The translations under genes and the position numbers were made by a program. Source: Halicephalobus mephisto (lineage: Eukaryota > Nematoda > Chromadorea > Rhabditida > Panagrolaimidae). Taken from it: DNA of 64,000 nucleotides. The stretch is from positions 62,001-126,000 of the forward strand of contig SWDT01000103.1 in assembly GCA_009193035.1 (NCBI GenBank), in the 5' to 3' direction. This document shows, piece after piece, positions 21,331 through 33,042 of the stretch (the first letter of the stretch is position 1; each line of letters starts with the position of its first letter). Below the pieces are notes generated by a model that worked only from the letters and a program-made list of their open reading frames with translations, made no database searches and had not been told where the DNA came from.

Positions 21331-22341
21331 CTAAAAAGATGTTTAAAATTGTCGTTATTAGTGCTACAGAACTTTCTAAATTTTTTGCATTTAAAAAATT
21401 TGTTACAAAACTAAATTTAAGGTTCTAAAAAATTACTACATTTGAAAAATTTACTAAATTAAATATAAAATTCTAAAAAATTACCACATTTCAAAAATTT
21501 GCTAAATTAAATATAAAATTCTAAAAAATTACTACATTTGAAAAATTTTATCAAATTATATCTGAGATTTTAAAAGATACTAATGTTTCAAAAATTTCAC
21601 TAAATTTGGAGTTTAAAAAATATTTATTTTCAAAAATTTACTAAATTAAATCTAAAATTCTAAAAAATTGTTATATTTGAAAATCTTACTAAATTAAATC
21701 TGAAATTCCAAAAAATATTTATATTCGAAAATTTACTAAATTAAATCTAAAATTCTAAAAAATTGTTATATTTGAAAAATTTTAAATAAACATGTTGTAC
21801 TTTAACGTTTTCCTCGATTTTCAACAGAATAAGATTTAAGAAATTAAAGTTTTGGTGATCCCGAAGTTTTGTTTATTTTTACGAAAATATATTTATATCC
21901 ACAAAAAAAACTTATTTACAGTATCTAAAAATAATTTTTAAAAATTCCTCTAAGATCACCTGTAAAACTACCCTGTCCTTTTTTTTCATCTTTACCGTAT
22001 TCAAAATATTTTCAGTTTCACAATTTATTCAAATTTACTTAAATTTTTTAAATTTAAATTTATTTTTTAAAATTTTTTTATTTAAATTTACTTTTTTACT
22101 TTTTTAATCTTTAATTTAAATTTATTTTTTTAAATTTTTAAATTTAATTTTTTTTTTAATTTTCTAAATTTTTAAAATTTTTTAAAATTTACTTTTTAAA
22201 TTTTTTGTTTAAATTTATTTCGAAATTAATTTAAAAAAATTTATTACAGTAACTTCAAGGTTTAAAAATTAACGAAATTAAAAAATTACAAAACCCGTAA
22301 TTTAAGAAAAAATAAAAACCCGAAAAAAGTACCACATTTCG
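20680..22341. other. Intergenic, A/T repeats
   Basis: Apart from the micro-exon at 21316-21330, the stretch holds A/T low complexity. Two copies of a block with AGCATTTATTCAATATTTTT lie at 20965 and 21090, and a tandem TACTAAATTAAATCTAAAATTCTAAAAAAT array of about 60 bp units lies at 21380-21790. No other gene is seen. Confidence 0.5.
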
Positions 22342-25300
22342 TCATTCAGATTCGGAGCCTGGGGCAATGGAGGTATATGAAAAAATTGTAGAATTTGTCG
22401 GAAGAGAATCCGGTGATTCAAATGTTTTCAATTTTACTGTTCTAGTGTCTGTTGAAGATGAATTACATTCTACTATAATTGCTCCATTTTGACGGATTTT
22501 TTTACCTTTACGGTATTTTTTTTTGATTATTTTTTGGAAAATGTAAAAACACAAAATCGACATTGTTGTGGCTATCATGGCCAGGAATACCAAAAGTAGG
22601 ATGAACAACGGCAAATTCACTTGATAAACGGAGATGAATTTCGTGTACCAGTTTTGTTTTTTTGTTTTTTCCGTCGATGAAGTGATCGATGAAGTGGTCA
22701 ATAAAATGGTCGATGAAGTTGGGTTAGTTATTGACAATGAATTATTTCCTGGCAAAACCTTCAATGAAGTTATTAATGGAGCCTTTGATGAAATCGTCGA
22801 TGGAGCCCTTGATGAAGTCGTCGATGGAACCCTTGATGGAGCCCTTGATGAAGTCGTTGTTATGTTGTCTGCTGTGGTTGTTGGTTTCGCTGTGGTCCAT
22901 TGCCTTGTTATAGGAGACAGAGTGGAGCTGATATGCGTCTCGATTCTCATCGCCGTGTCGTCTATCACAGGACTCGGATCGATAACCACGTCTGCTGACT
23001 GTTCAAGAAGCAAGATCTGTTTTTCCGTGACTCTCATCTGACATCGATAACGACCAGCATTGAAGTTATGAGTCTGATAAACAAAACTGATTTTCAATCA
23101 ATATTAAAAACAAACTTACAGAGGACAGAACGAGCATTTCGTTGCTGGACCCTTTGAAGGAAATTCCGAGATCGTTGTTTGGGAAAATTCTGGTTTCATT
23201 CAGAAGCCAGTGGATCGTGTAAGAAGTAGAAATTGATCCTCGACAGAACAGAACCAGTGGACCTCCTAGTTTTACTGTAGTATCCGTCAAAGTGTCCGAA
23301 AACCCTCCATCTGTAAATCACGGCATCAAAAATAAAATTAAAACCAAAGTTTGTTGCGAAATGGTCCCAAAACGAAAACCCAAAATTTTCCACTCGAGAT
23401 TTAAGATTTCAAAATTCAATGATTTTGTAATTTTAAAACAATGCAATAATTGTATTATAATATTAAAAAAGTCAAAAATTAATTTTTTTTGCAAAATGAT
23501 CTCACAGCGAAAATTCAGAATTTTCCCGCTAGGACCCAAAAATATAAAATTCAGTGTTTCTGTAGTTTTTTAAGAATTTGATCAAAATCGCAGTATTTAA
23601 AAAATCAAATTTTTCTAAAATGGTCCCGACGCGAAAATTCGCAATTTTTAAGAACTACAGTATTCCATTTTTAATGAATTGATTAAAATACAAAAAACAA
23701 ACCGAAAACGAGTAATGTGGAAGATACTGTAGCTTGTCCAGCTTCGTTGACGGCGATGCAGGAGTAAATTCCTTGATCCGTTTTTTTGATTCTCAAAATG
23801 TACAAAACGTCTTCAGAATCCGGCACGTAAACTCTTTTTTCTCTGACAGCATCGAACACACTGACCCCGTCTTTCTGGAACCCTATGGTTGGCTCCGGAA
23901 TCCCTGTGGCTTTGCAAGGGAACGATACAGTACTCCCGGCCACAACTGCAAACTCCTCCGGAGGCGCTACAGTAAACCTCGGGACTTCCTGAACTTTCAA
24001 AAAAGAATGAGCAGAATAGGAACTACTGTGTTTATTCCTGACGATACACTGGTACTCAGCCTCATCTTCTACCGTAATATTTTTTAAAAGAAGTTCACTA
24101 AAGACATATTCGTTTTCGAAAGCCTCTTCTGAAAAATAAAAAATAAATTTTTAAAAAAGTCAAAAAAAAATAATATATTATAAGAAAATTTAAAATTTTT
24201 TTTTTTTGGGTTTTAATTTTTTAAAATTTTTTTAATTTTTATTTTTTTAAATTTAACTAACCATCGATGGTGTGGTTTTGGAAGATTATAACGAGATTGT
24301 CTTCCTCCAGAATCCGCTCCCTGTCGCCCTCGAAGACCTTCCATTGAACCCGAACCGGGGAAGCACCGTAACCTTTACAAAAAAGTCGGACATCTCTTCC
24401 GTTCTGTGCCAGGACCAAGGGTAAAGGTTCCATCGTTATTTTTGCCAAAGGTGATCGATTTGCTAAAAATCAAATTTAATTAAAATAATTTAAAAAAAAT
24501 TAATTAAAAAATTTTGAAATTTAATCAAAAAATAAATTAATTTTCAAATTTAAAATTTTCTAAAAACTCGAATTTAATTTTAAAAAATAAAAATAAAAAT
24601 CTTCAAATTTTAATAAAAAATTAATTTTCAAATTTAATTAAAAATTAATTTTTAAATTTAATTAAAAAATAAAAATTTTTACAGCAAATTAACTTCGCCG
24701 GATCGACGAATCTGGCATCATGTCCCCTCAGGGCAAGTGGATAATCACAAATTGTCAGGATTTTGTTCGTGTCGAAACCAGAATTGATCAGCCACAACGG
24801 GAACCATCTGATGCGACAATCACAGATCAACATAGAAGTCGAAATTTGAATATTTTTCAAAGACAACGGATAAAACGCTTTTTCAGAAATCGTTGCGATC
24901 GGATTATCCAACAAAATCAACGTTTCGAGATTCCTGAATCCACTGAATGCTTTTGTCGGAATCGTGTTGATCAAATTAGACGAAAGATCAAGTTTTTTGA
25001 GCGTGATCAAAGACGTATTTTGAAGGACAGTTCCTTCTTCGACACAAACGGCCAAATCGTTGCCTGAGAAATTCCTAAAAAAATTTCTAAATACTTAATT
25101 TAAAAAAGTATAATTTTTTTAATATTTAATTTTAAAAAATAATTTACATAAATTTTAAAAATTTTTTAAATTTAATTTAAAAACTTAGGATTGTCCTTTT
25201 GGCAAAGTGCGACCAAAGCAGATAGTATGGTCCCGGGACGAAAATCCTGATTATCAATTAGTTGTGTTACTGTAGTTGGAGAAGAGTTGTGTTTTCTTTA

Positions 25301-28300
25301 TTGTTTTTTAAATTTTTCTTTATCGTTGTGTAGTTTTTTTGTCGTCCGTGTTATTTTTGATATATCAAACAACTCTAATGTCTCTCTATCTCGCGTGTGA
25401 TTTCAGAATGAAGAATCTTGAATATCAATTATTGGTGGCACTACAACTGGAAGAGCCTGTGTCAATTGTGCTATTATTGCTGCTATATTATTACTATCAC
25501 TACTATTACTGTTTCATTCGCATTATTGTCGGTTATTGAACGATTTAAAATGCCCCCTATCACCGACAGCATAAGGATATAAAAGTACTTACAATTCTTC
25601 TAATGACTTGAGTCCGAGAAGCGATTTTTTGTTTACACTTTTTAATTTGTTCTTGGCCAAAGACAAATAGAGTAGCCGATTAAGTGGGCGAAAGGCATAA
25701 GGCTTCAATTCGAGGATCTGGTTACTTGAAAGTGACAGCCATTTTAAATTTTCCACGTACGTCCACATTTTCTCAGAAACGGTCCAAAACCGATTGTGAC
25801 TGAGATCGAGGTTAGTCAAGTTCGACAACCCAAAAAGGCCTTCAGAAATGTGAGAAATATGGTTATTAGATAAATCCAAAGTTTGAAGATTGTTAACTCC
25901 GTGGAAAGCCCCGGCTTCGACGTTGTCGATGAAGTTCTTGCTGAAGTTCAGGATCTGAAGGTCAGTCTGGGAGGCGAAATTCAAGGACGATATCCGACGA
26001 ATCCGGTTTTTGCTCAAATCCCTGGAGAAATTTTTGATTAATAAAACAAAAAATTAAACTTACAGTACTCTGATGGCTTCTCCGAAAAGATTCCTCTCGA
26101 TAACTTCTAGTTTGTTTCTGGCCAATCTGAGATTCGTGAGTTTCTTGAACGGTTGGAAGACGTTTGGTTCCAAAACGGATATGTCGTTTCCGCCCAGATC
26201 AAGTGAAGTAAAATTACTTGTAAAAAATTTAAAATGGATTTTTGGCCATTTTTGTATTCGATTTTTTCCAAGATTAATGATTCTAACATGTGCAATTTCA
26301 AAAATATCATTTTCAGTAATTTCTTTGATTTCATTTAATCTTCTGAAATTTTAAATATTTTTTTTGAATCATTCTCAAAAAATAAAAATTTTATATTTTT
26401 TATGTTCAGTGACCGTCAGAAGCGACAATGTGGCGCCAATGTCCAGAAGAAAAAAAAATAAAAATAAACTGGGCCAGACCACCTGGATTTTGAAATAATT
26501 TTTATGATCCAATAAAATTGGATTTTTGGAGATACTAATAATTTATAAAAATTGAAAAAATGGTCCCGACACGAATTTTCCACTCAGGACCCAAAATTGC
26601 AAATTTTAATTTTTGAAATTTAAAAAAATAAAAATCTTGTGCAAAATGGTCCCGACACGAAATTCAAGTTTTTTAGAAGCTACAGTAGTCTGACGACTTT
26701 GTAATTTTATAAAATTTCGAAATTTTTAAAAACTTTTTTGGATTTGGAAATCATATGAGATATGGACCCTTATCCATCTCCCAGAGTTAAATATTGCATA
26801 CGAAAGTCCTGATAAATATCCCATAAATCATGACTATCACTACAGTAATCCTTTAAAGACAGATTTTCCTCTGCTTTTTTACCCAAGTTGACAGTCAAAG
26901 TTCGACCTCAAAGTTGGAAGTTAAATTTCGAAATCAAAGTTCAAAATCAAAATTAATCATCAAAGTTCAAAGTCAAAATTAATTTTCAAAGTTCAAAAGC
27001 AAAGTTTAAAATCAAAATTGATTTTCAAAGTTCGACCTCAAAGTTGACAAAGTTCAAAGTTAAAGATCAAGATTAAATTTTAAACTTTTTATTCTCAAAC
27101 AATATTCATAGATTTTTTATTTTTAAATTAGCTAAATTAATAATTAAAATTTATTTAAATTTTTGAATAAAATTATGATTTTGTGTCTTAACACGAAAAG
27201 TCCAAATTTGATCTTGAACTTTGAAATCGGACTTTAACTATTAACTTTGAAGTCAAATTTTGATGATTAATTTTGACTTTGAACTTTAATTTCGAAATTT
27301 AACTTCCAACTTTGAGGTCGAACTTTGATTGTCAACTTTGACTTTGAGGTTGATCTTTGATTGTCAACTTTGACTTTGAAGTTGATCTTTAATTGTTAAC
27401 TTTGACTTTGAGGTTGACCTTTGATTGTCAACTTTGACTTTGAGGTTGATCTTTGATCGTCAACTTTGACTTTGAGGTCGAACTTTGGTAATTAATTTTG
27501 AAGCCGAATTTTGATTGTCAACTTTGACTTTGAACTTTGATAATTAATTTTGACTTTGAACTTTGATTGTCAACTTTTGATAAATTGAAACGGTGCTTGT
27601 ATAACATTTGGAAACTCACAAATCAAGTTTTTCTAATGCGGTCAGTTGTCGAATGCCGGAAGGAATGTTCGTCAAACGATTGTCACGAAGTTCCCTGTAA
27701 CAATAGTCCTAGTCTTTAAGGGATTAGATAAATCATGGGATAATGAGATTTGAATGAGTCTACACTTGCAAAACCGCGGCTGAAATCAAAGATTTACTTA
27801 CAACTGTCTCAAATTGGGAATTAACTGGAATAAATCCGCCGGGATCGACGATAGCCGATTCGAAGACAGTGATCTAAAAAATTTTGGATTTTAAAAATAA
27901 AAAATAGAAACATTTAAGAAATTAGAAAAATTATAAATTTTAAAAATAAAAAATAGAAACATTTAAGAAATTATAAAAATTATAAATTTTAAAAATAAAA
28001 AAATAGAAATATTTAAGAAATTAAAAAAATTTCGAATTTTAAAAATAAAAAAATAGAAATATTTAAGAAATTTAAAAAATTATAAATTTTAAAAATAAAA
28101 AAATAGAAATATTTAAAAAATTATAAAAATTTCGAATTTTAAAAATAAAAAAATTATAAAAAATTTTTAATCGAAAATTATTTTTAAAATTAGAAAAAGT
28201 AAAAAATAAATATTTTTTAAAAAGTAAGGATTTTTTTAATTTAGAAAAACTTACAAAGAAGTTAAATTTTGAAGACTTTTAAAACTTTCAATTTCTATTT

Positions 28301-28546
28301 TTTCTAAGTTATTATGTGATAAATCCCTGAAAAAATTTATTTTTTAAAATAATTTTGAGATTTAAGAATTTACAAAATTGATGTGGTTTCTGGAAGATCT
28401 GGAGGAATATCCACCAGGTCCTGTTTTGCACAGTCCACAAACAACTCCTGGCAAGTACACTGGGGTGGACATTGGGGGGTCTGACTCATACCCCGATGCA
28501 GTACTGTCACAAATACATAAAAATAAAAAATACAAAATCTGGTCAT
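22342..28546 (-). CDS. sma-10: LRIG-type receptor: leucine-rich repeats, three Ig domains, one TM (likely SMA-10)
   Basis: Eleven exons join in phase: 28546-28374, 28326-28255, 27873-27802, 27694-27620, 26342-26064, 26021-25593, 25074-24683, 24462-24262, 24128-23703, 23310-23120 and 23073-22342 (TGA), about 1013 residues. Order: signal peptide, LRRNT (CPPQCTCQELFVDC), about 15 LRRs (for example LQTLDLSNNHISHISEGLFG), LRRCT (CDCRIRWF...C...C), three Ig-like domains (C-x-W and Y-x-C pairs: LFCKG/YQCIV, FPCKA/YSCIA, LFCRG/YRCQM), a Ser/Thr-rich stalk (about 814-907), one membrane span (about 922-949) and a short tail. LRR exons of 72-75 nt in one phase are typical. About 15 LRRs plus three Ig is the LRIG signature; C. 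elegans SMA-10 is the LRIG that promotes BMP receptor signalling. Orthology is inferred from architecture only. Confidence 0.85.
26884..27590. repeat. Inverted minisatellite arms, LRIG intron 4
   Basis: The left arm (26884-27090) is built of CAAAGTTCAAAGTCAAAATT units. The right arm (27180-27590) is built of their complement, TTTGATTGTCAACTTTGACTTTGAGGTTGA, about 30-bp period and roughly a dozen copies. About 90 bp separates them. Transcribed in either direction, the arms can pair into a long imperfect hairpin. Confidence 0.82.
27880..28240. repeat. Tandem A-rich ~60-bp repeat, LRIG intron 2
   Basis: Five to six copies of TAAAAATAAAAAATAGAAAC / ATTTAAGAAATTA-AAAAATT fill the intron between the second and third LRR exons. 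Confidence 0.75.
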
Positions 28547-28554
28547 GATAATAT

Positions 28555-29510
28555 TAAAAAAGAGAATCTTGAAGGATCAGGAATAGTGTTCCCTCGAAGA
28601 ACCAAGGATAGTGTTCCCTTAAAAATATGGGAATAGTGTTCCCTCGAAGAATTAGAAGTAGTGTTCCCTCGAAGAATCAGGAATAGTGTTCCCTTGAAAA
28701 TATGAGAAGTGTTCTCTCGAAGAATCAGGAATAGTGTTCCCTCGAAGAATCAGGAATAGTGTTCCCTTGAAAATATGAGAAATGTTCCCTCGAAGAATCA
28801 GGAGTAGTGTTCCCTTGAAAATACGGGAAGTGTTCCCTCGAAGAATTAAGAATATTATTCCTTTTAAATAATCACGGACAGTGTTCTCTTTTGAAAATTC
28901 AAGAATAGTGTCACCTCTGAAAAATCACGGATAGTGTTCTCTCAAAAGAACTATGAATAATATCACTTCCGAAAAACTGCAAGTAACGTTACCTTTTAGG
29001 AATCACGAATAGTGCTCTCCAGAGAATCGCAAATACTGTCACTGATAAAAAGTTAAAAATAGTGTCACTTTCAAGGAATCAAGAATAATATCCTCTGAAA
29101 GAATCAAAAATAGTATCCTTACAAATGAATAATAATCTCACCTTTAAAAACCAAGGATAGTGTCCTTAAAAGTTGAAAATAGTGTTTTTTCAAGAGTCAA
29201 GAATAATGTCCCCTAAAAGTCAAGGATAGTGTTTTTTCAAGTGTCAAGAATAGTGTTTTTTCAAGTATCAAGGATAGTGTTTTTTTTTAAAGTTAAAGAT
29301 AGTGTCCCTTAAAAACCGAGAATAGTGTTTTTTCAAGTGTCAAAGATAGTGTTCCTTAAAAACCGAGGATAGTGTTTTTAAGAGCCAAGGATAGTGTCTT
29401 TAAAAATTGAGGATAATATTACCTTTAAAAACCAAGGATAATGTCCTTTGGAAACCAAAAATAGTGTCCTCTGAAAGAATCAAGAATAGTGTTCCTTCTA
29501 AAGAATCAGT
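28555..29510. repeat. Minisatellite 'GAATCAGGAATAGTGTTCCCT' upstream of LRIG gene
   Basis: More than 30 diverged copies of a 27-33 bp unit (AGAATCAGGAATAGTGTTCC, with variants such as AACCAAGGATAGTGTCCTT) begin 9 bp upstream of the LRIG start codon. Open frames on both strands at 29400-29607 are products of this repeat. Confidence 0.88.
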
Positions 29511-30300
29511 GTCACCTCCAGAAAGGCGGAGTTGTGCCTTTGATTTCCAACGGCAGAAAAAGTACCACTTTCGAGGAGCTTCCAAACCCCCTCTTGGCAA
29601 AAATTAACGGAATTGTGTGTCCGTGTAACCGGCAGTTTCGATGGGGAATATTTCGCATTTGGGGAGTTTATCGAGAGTCTAGATATTTAGTTGTGTCCTT
29701 AATGAAAACATCTTTCATCTTAAATTCAACCTGATAAGCATCGATAACAGTAAAATGTAGTTGGACAGGCAAAAAATCACGACGAAAGAAGAATCAAGGT
29801 CCGGTTACACTCGATCCAGTCAACTCGCTCAAAAAACTTAAAATTTAACAAAAAATTTTTAATTTAATAAACATTTTAATAAAAATCTAAAAAAATTTAA
29901 TAAAAATAGTTTTTAAAAATTTAAAATTTAAGAAAAAATTTAAGAAAAACTCGAAAATTTAACAAAAAATTTTTAATTTAATAAAAATATTAAATTTAAA
30001 AATTTAAAATTTAATAGAAATTTTAAGAAAAATTTAAAATTTAAAATTTAAAAAGTTTTTAAAAGAAATTTAACAAAAAATTAAAAAATTAAAAAATATT
30101 GTTAAAAATTTTTTAAAAAGCCAAAAAAAAGTTATTTTAATTTTAAAAAAGTTAAAACTTAAGATTTAAAAATTTTAAAAAGATCTTTAAAAAAACTTTT
30201 GTTATTCAGACCTAGAAAGTCGATCAATGGAATTCGAAATGTTTTTTTATAAAAAAAGCAATCCGCTTTCGATTGTTTTCATACTGTTGTTTATTCGACA
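29511..30300. other. Intergenic, mixed-composition block then A/T sequence
   Basis: 29511-29840 is GC-richer and unique-looking, and could be part of the LRIG promoter or a noncoding 5' exon. 29840-30200 is A/T low complexity. No coding exon is supported. Confidence 0.4.
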
Positions 30301-30304
30301 TCCA

Positions 30305-31720
30305 TCATAATTTTAATATATAAAAAATAATTTTTATATGTAAAAAATAATTTCTATATACGAAAAGTAATTTCCATATATGAAAAGTAATCTTATATAG
30401 AAAAAACAATTTCCATATATAAAAAATAATTTCCATATATAAAAAATAATTTTTATATGAAGAAAATAATTTCTATATACGAAAATTAATTTCCATATAT
30501 GAAAATTAATTTCCATATATGAAAATTAATTTCCATATATAAAAAATAATTTTTATATGAAACAAATAATTTCTATATACGAAAAGTAATTTTTATACGT
30601 TCATATAGGGTTAAGTATTCTATATACTGTAATTTGAAACTTTCTAAATCTATCTAAGAAAAATATATTTTTCAAAAATTAATTTTGAAGTCATCAAAAT
30701 AATCGAAATTTTAAAATATCATTGTTTTTAAGAAATCTTGGAGTTTTCGTTTCGGGACCATTTCGTGGGAAATTTTTGTTTTTTGATTTTTTTAAATAGC
30801 ATAGTTATGATCTCATCTTTTTAAAATTATATAAAAACTAAATTTTAAAGTTTTGAGTCTCGATTGGAAAATTTCAAATTTCGCTTCGGGACCATTTCGT
30901 GGGAAATTTTAATTTTTAATTTTTGGTTTTTTTAAATAGCGTAGCTATGATTAGATTTTTAAAACTTATATAAAAACTAAATTCTACAATTTTGAATCCC
31001 GATTGGAAAATTTCAAATTTCGCGTCGGGACCATTTTGTAAAAAATTTTAATTTTTTAATTTTTTAAAATTAATATTTTCAACAATGAAATAAAGGATTT
31101 TCGAAAATCAAAATTACGAAATCGGGATCATAGATAATTGGATTTTATGAACTGGATTGAAATAGCAACGGATTAAAAGGAATCAAGCTGCAAAGGAGAC
31201 AGATTGACTCAAAGTCAACGGAAACACCGCTATTTTTCCATCGACAGTGACGAACCGGCTTGTTGCAAGGTTCACGGACGTTCGTTGACAGGGTACATTT
31301 GCGCGAGTTGTTGTTTGCAGTTGTCTCGAGCTGACTAGGATATTCAGTCACATGATACTGAGATATTTTTTAAAAATTATCTATATATAAAAATTAAAAA
31401 ATCGTCCATATATAGAAAATTAAAACTAATCCATATATATAAAATTAAAATTAATCCATATATAAAAAGTCCAAAAATCATTCATATATAAAAATTAAAA
31501 AATTATCCATATACATAAAATTAAAATTAACCCATATATATAAAAATTAAAATTAATCCATATATAAAAAGTTCGAAATTTATTCATATATAAAAAGTTC
31601 AAAAATTATCCATATATATAAAATTAAAATTAATCCATATATAAAAAGTTTGAAATTTATTCATATATCGAAAACTCAAAAATTATCCGTTTACATGTAA
31701 AAACCAAAGATAAATCATCC
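30305..31720. repeat. Tandem ATATA-type repeats flanking a unique block
   Basis: Tandem CCATATATGAAAA-TAATTT units (25-26 bp) lie at 30310-30620, and TCCATATATAAAA-TTAAAA units at 31370-31720. Between them are copies of the 'gggaccatttcgtgggaaattt' intronic-type repeat (30740-31060). A GC-richer unique block of about 190 bp (31150-31345) has no convincing exon. Confidence 0.7.
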
Positions 31721-32259
31721 ATATATGAAAAAACAAATAAATCAAAATTTGCAGAGAACGAGTGGAAAAAACTGGTAAATAAAAATGATATTTGACTATT
31801 TCGAAATGTGGGATCTTCTTATTGTGATCTTTACCGTGTCCTTTTGGGTTTTTTATTTGTTTTTATGCCTTTTGAAGAAGACGAAACTCAATTGAGAATT
31901 TAAATTTTCCAGTCCGGTTGTCCGTTTGCTCAACAGAGAAGACAACAAGCCCGGGGACCGCGGACATGCTTCTTTCCCAGTCCTTTCTGGAATGCTCATT
32001 CTCTGTGCCATTTCACGATTTTAAAATGTATTTCTTCAACGCGTGACAGTTTAATTCACATGGAAACCGTTTTTAAAGATGTATTTCGTATAATATTCCA
32101 ACATGGAAACCATTTTTAGGCCATATGTAACCATTCTAACACGGAAATTTTTTAGGTCAGATTTCGTGTATTTGTTTTGCCATTAAACCGGTCTAACATA
32201 TATTCCATATAGTAATTCCAGTAAATAACCATTTTTGAGATGTATATTATATAGTAATT

Positions 32260-32449
32260 GTTGTGACTTCCTAAGGGACGCTGCAACGTAGGGAAACGGG
32301 CACCGGAGTCTGTACAGAACAACAAGTCACAATCTTATCATTATATCACCACCTAACAACCATACAGTAACATAAACCTCGTAAGGTTACGGTAGTTGTG
32401 CTAAGACCAACAATTCAGGGAGTGCCGTCTCTTCAAATCCCAACAACAA
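32260..32449. mobile_element. LTR-like insertion (possible solo LTR)
   Basis: A block with mixed composition begins TGTTGTGACTTCC and ends CCCAACAACA, giving TG...CA ends with a five-base inverted terminus. It interrupts the surrounding minisatellite. No clear target duplication is seen. Confidence 0.4.
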
Positions 32450-32529
32450 TTTTCATATGAAATCTGCTTTTTAGGCCATATGTAACCATTCTAACACGGA
32501 AGTTTTTTTAGGTCAGATTTCGTGTACTT

Positions 32530-32745
32530 ATTGTTCACATCGAGACCAGAGAAAAATAAGCACGTTTATTCAGTTGTTCCAAACCAATAAGATAAGGCTT
32601 CGGACAACAGGAATCACTGAATAAATACTCTATAAGTGGAATAACTACTAAGTTTAAATTCCTAAGTTAAGCTGTCTTTACGAATGCCTCTAGGGTTTTT
32701 CTAACTTACAAGCGCTTCTTTCCGCGTATTACTCCGTAGTGTGAA
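32530..32745. mobile_element. LTR-like insertion (possible solo LTR) with 8-bp inverted ends
   Basis: It begins TGTTCACA and ends TGTGAACA, a perfect 8-bp inverted terminus of TG...CA type, over about 216 bp. It contains AATAAG and AATAAA-like poly(A) signals and differs in composition from the repeat it interrupts. These are features of a solo LTR. A target-site duplication is not clear. Confidence 0.5.
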
Positions 32746-33042
32746 CATTCATTTTGTCATTAAACCGATCTAACATATTTCATGCTAATTCCAATAAATA
32801 ACCATTTTTAAAATATGTATTACAAAATAGTTTTCATATAAAATCTACTTTTTAAGCCATATGTAACTATTCCAATATGAAACTACTTTTTAGGCCATAT
32901 TCCATATATTTATCCTAATACTAGACCTTTAGAATGTATTTGATATAATAATTCTAATAAAATCCGGTTTTTACAATGTTTTTGTTTGAAAAGTTCAATA
33001 TGAAACTACTTTTTAGGCTGTATTCCATATATTGATTTCAAC

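Larger units (their letters stand above)
32060..33020. repeat. Tandem 'TTTTTAGGCCATATGTAACCATT' repeats split by two LTR-like inserts
   Basis: Units with ACTTTTTAGGCCATATTCC, ATTCTAACACGGAA and CCAATAAATAACCATTTTT recur every 70-110 bp across the region. They are interrupted by two blocks of different composition at about 32260-32450 and 32530-32745, listed separately. Confidence 0.65.

Noticed and set aside
28555..29510. CRISPR-like regular repeats
   Set aside because: The units are diverged, directly abutting and without unique spacers, in a eukaryotic genome. This is a minisatellite.
29400..29607. Open frames on both strands
   Set aside because: They arise from the 'GAATAGTGTTCC' minisatellite, have no splice-bounded structure and no recognisable domain.
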